DNA of 50,222 nt from Pseudoalteromonas sp. XI10 (GTDB taxonomy: Bacteria; Pseudomonadota; Gammaproteobacteria; Enterobacterales; Alteromonadaceae): positions 1-50,222 of the forward strand of contig NZ_LOPY01000043.1 in assembly GCF_001469895.1 (NCBI RefSeq), written 5' to 3'. Shown piece by piece: positions 47,717 to 50,222 of this stretch. A program made the position numbers and the translations under genes. The notes under the pieces were generated by a model, which was not told the origin of the DNA, made no database searches, and saw only the letters and a list, made by a program, of their open reading frames with translations. Every line of letters begins with the position of its first letter. Position 1 is the first letter of the stretch.

Positions 47717-50222
47717 TCAAGTTTTTCGTTTAACTAATAACAAAAGACCAGTAAGGAAAATTAATAAATAAGCCATAGAACCTCCAGATGACTCCTTCGT
47801 ATCATTTGGTTGTTCAACAGCATCAACATTTAAAATCTTTACTTCAAAAAAAGTGCTCACAACCATATCTCCGTCAGATACAGTAACTTTAACAGTAATA
47901 TTCTCTGTTGTGGTTACATCATTAGAAATTACATTTAATACAGAGTTATTGAAATCAAATTTAAGTAGATTTTTGCCTGAAGTGATCTCTGCCTCCGTAA
48001 ATATATCATCTCCATCAGGGTCGAATACAACTAAGGGAATTGACAATGAGCTTCTTTCATTGATTGTTTGATTAGAAATACTCTCTATTTCAGGTGCTTC
48101 GTTAACTTGTTTTACTATTACAGTTATAGGTAGCTCTACTGTATAAAATTCATCAGTAACAGTTAGTTTAAACTCTAAAGTTTCATCTTGACTAACATTT
48201 GGAGCGATGAACTCTAACACTCCATCATTACCCGTTAATTTTACCTCTGAACCGGAAGTTTGCTCCAAAGCAAACTCTATCATCCCATTTTCTGGATCAA
48301 AAGCTTCCAATTGATGTGTAAATGTATTTTGTTCATCAACTTCAAAGTTTAAGGTTTCATCATTTATAATTGGCGCTTGATTTTCAAGAACAAATGAAGC
48401 GAATACTCTTGCAATACGGGAGTCTTTTAAATTAAGGTCTAATTGACTACCATCTTTAAATATTATCACTACGCAGTCATCATTTTCAGTTAAGCCCTTA
48501 CTATAGTCAGAAGAACCAACTTTTGGACACATTCCATCGTTAGATATAGCTGACATCAAATATTCATTGCTGGTTTCAATAAACTTTACCCAACCTGATT
48601 CAGTATAAGTATATAAAGAAGTGTTACTTGTTACAGCTTGACCTCTAGGTAACTTAAGTTGAATTGACCAATAATCAGTAGTTTTGTTATCTTTTGCACT
48701 TAGAGTTAATTCAAATGCATTCGAAATAATTTCATTCACTATTTCAGGAAAATTCGTAGCTGAAAACTCATCTGCATCATCAAGCTCTAACGCGACGGAC
48801 TTTGCTAACCCCTTATAAGTTTTGTTTACAAGCTCTCCAGTCTTAATAGAAGTATCTTCAGAAGTAGATATGAGTGTATCATTCCAAGAAATTATATTAT
48901 CTGCATGAGATTCAGGGTCATAAAGGTCGACAATACCATCACCATCACTATCGCCTAACCCATCTACTAAATCCATAAGGCCATCACCATCAGTGTCAGA
49001 TGTAGCCTCTAGTTCAGGAGCCTCATTATTAACATAAAACTTAATTTTTGAACCTGCCTCATACTTTTCAGACGAATTCAGTTCAATCAAGCTTAGGTTA
49101 AGAAATTGCTCCCCCTCATCAAGCAAAGATAAATCTATCGAATATGACGCTGGCGAATCAGCAAAAGAGGTTAAGTTTTCACCATTCAAAGATAATTTAA
49201 GGTCGTATTTAGTTAATCCTTCATCCTCTATGTCAAGTTTAAGAGTTGCCTTTTCATTACTCTTAAATACGACAGCTTCATATGCACCATTATATAAAGC
49301 TAGGTCTATTTTGGGCTCTAAATTATTGACGACTGATACAAAGATATCATTAACACCTTCAATATGAGCATTTTCGGCATTTAAAATTGAGATTGAATGT
49401 TTATCGTTTGTTAAAGGGGTTACTGTGAAATGACCTTCAGTACCTTCCTCAATAATCAAGCTATTTAATTCACTATCAAGAAAACCTGATGTTTCAAAAT
49501 CAATTATGACCGGATATTCAGCAGCTTTTCCAGATAAATTAACCAAAACGTTCAGTGAAGTGTTATTCAAAACTTCAAGTTCATCAGCAACAGTTACCGC
49601 TGGAACAACTTTCAGCGGTACAAGAATTAAAGATGTAAGTTCATTTTCATTAAGTAATTGAATTTCAATTTCATGATTTCCACTAACTAAAGACAATTCA
49701 GATATTACGTCAAAGGATACCGTTGATTGTACGTAATTATTTATATGATTAGTTAGAACTTCTTCAACATCTGTATACATTCCTTTTGCATTAACACTAA
49801 GATATTCATTGAGCAAAGCCTCTTTAGATATAAACAAGTCGATATCTAGATCTTTATTATCACCTACCAAGTCACCATCTAAGTCTTGCCACTCTGTAGG
49901 ATCTAATGGAAATGCATCTTCGGTATCTAAAAAACCATCATTATCATCATCTTCATCTTTATTATTACCGATACCATCAAGATCGGTATCTACAGACTCC
50001 GTTGAGTTTAATGGAAAAGCATCATTACCGTCTAATACACCATCGCCATCAGTATCAGGCGAATTTATATCTGTTCCTGCAAGTACTTTATCGGTATTGC
50101 TTAGTCCATCATTATCACTATCTCTCATATCATACAAATAGACAAAGGCGTCATCAAATAGTGCTAAATACCCCGTATCTCGCGATTTGCTTAACTCTAC
50201 ACGATAAACTAAGCTCACTGTT
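47717..50222 (-). CDS. surface protein with TSP3-type calcium repeats and GlyGly-CTERM-like signal (partial)
   Basis: The frame is open to the right edge of the window, so the N-terminus is missing; the GTG at 50218 is unlikely to be the true start. The visible part begins with thrombospondin type 3-like calcium repeats (DSDNDGLSNTDKVLAGTD, DTDGDGVLDGNDAFPL, DDDNDGFLDTEDAFPL). A second short set lies near the middle (DTDGDGLMDL, DSDGDGIVDLYDP). Two cadherin/Ig-like domains follow (from NQAPIINDETL and NEAPEIESISNQ). The end is GGSMAYLLIFLTGLLLLVKR, a GlyGly-CTERM-like signal: Gly-Gly, hydrophobic helix, basic tail. By family knowledge such proteins are processed by rhombosortase and exported by type II secretion. 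Confidence 0.85.
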   Translation of the reverse strand, partial: TVSLVYRVELSKSRDTGYLALFDDAFVYLYDMRDSDNDGLSNTDKVLAGTDINSPDTDGDGVLDGNDAFPLNSTESVDTDLDGIGNNKDEDDDNDGFLDTEDAFPLDPTEWQDLDGDLVGDNKDLDIDLFISKEALLNEYLSVNAKGMYTDVEEVLTNHINNYVQSTVSFDVISELSLVSGNHEIEIQLLNENELTSLILVPLKVVPAVTVADELEVLNNTSLNVLVNLSGKAAEYPVIIDFETSGFLDSELNSLIIEEGTEGHFTVTPLTNDKHSISILNAENAHIEGVNDIFVSVVNNLEPKIDLALYNGAYEAVVFKSNEKATLKLDIEDEGLTKYDLKLSLNGENLTSFADSPASYSIDLSLLDEGEQFLNLSLIELNSSEKYEAGSKIKFYVNNEAPELEATSDTDGDGLMDLVDGLGDSDGDGIVDLYDPESHADNIISWNDTLISTSEDTSIKTGELVNKTYKGLAKSVALELDDADEFSATNFPEIVNEIISNAFELTLSAKDNKTTDYWSIQLKLPRGQAVTSNTSLYTYTESGWVKFIETSNEYLMSAISNDGMCPKVGSSDYSKGLTENDDCVVIIFKDGSQLDLNLKDSRIARVFASFVLENQAPIINDETLNFEVDEQNTFTHQLEAFDPENGMIEFALEQTSGSEVKLTGNDGVLEFIAPNVSQDETLEFKLTVTDEFYTVELPITVIVKQVNEAPEIESISNQTINERSSLSIPLVVFDPDGDDIFTEAEITSGKNLLKFDFNNSVLNVISNDVTTTENITVKVTVSDGDMVVSTFFEVKILNVDAVEQPNDTKESSGGSMAYLLIFLTGLLLLVKRKT

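Overview
The window is a stretch of gammaproteobacterial chromosome. Protein content, gene order and the tmRNA tag (ANDDNYALAA) point to the Alteromonadales, most likely Pseudoalteromonas or a close relative. That assignment is an inference from sequence resemblance, not a database result. Nearly everything is housekeeping. I see no prophage, insertion sequence, CRISPR array or defence island.

Positions 1-25000 hold the classical block known from Escherichia coli. It begins with a Gln-Leu-Gln tRNA cluster, then ubiF divergent from miaB, followed by phoH-like (ybeZ), ybeY, corC (ybeX) and lnt. A short interruption follows, with an AT-rich gene of unknown function, an FKBP-type isomerase and a Lon-like AAA_32 protease. 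The block then resumes with a ybeL-like zinc-ribbon gene divergent from leuS, lptE, holA, nadD, rsfS, rlmH, mrdA (PBP2), mrdB (RodA), rlpA, dacA, ybeD, lipB and lipA. These genes serve tRNA modification, ribosome maturation, lipoprotein and LPS export, cell-wall elongation and lipoate synthesis. Overlapping or touching stops and starts (phoH/ybeY, lptE/holA, mrdA/mrdB/rlpA, lipB/lipA) suggest translational coupling. The ybeD-lipB-lipA transcript appears to start with a strikingly structured leader.

Positions 25000-39300 hold a TetR regulator divergent from a metallo-beta-lactamase-fold hydrolase with a palindromic operator between them, then an M28 peptidase lipoprotein. On the minus strand follow a very large acidic repeat-rich FimV, asd, pdxB and fabB, with mnmC divergent from fabB. 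The fabB promoter region carries a FabR-like palindrome beside a weaker FadR-like site.

Positions 39300-50222 are more accessory. They hold an OmpA-like protein with a duplicated N-terminal domain, an NAD(P)-binding SDR protein, a solute-binding protein next to a chemoreceptor (a likely sensing pair), a TauE/SafE permease, a crotonase-family protein preceded by a near-consensus FadR operator, an unrecognised lipoprotein, the tmRNA gene (minus strand), and the C-terminal part of a calcium-binding surface protein that ends in a GlyGly-CTERM-like sorting signal and runs off the right edge.

The most interesting new signals are the three-way-junction RNA leader before ybeD-lipB-lipA, the solute-binding protein/chemoreceptor pair, the FadR operator before the crotonase gene, and the duplicated-domain OmpA protein.
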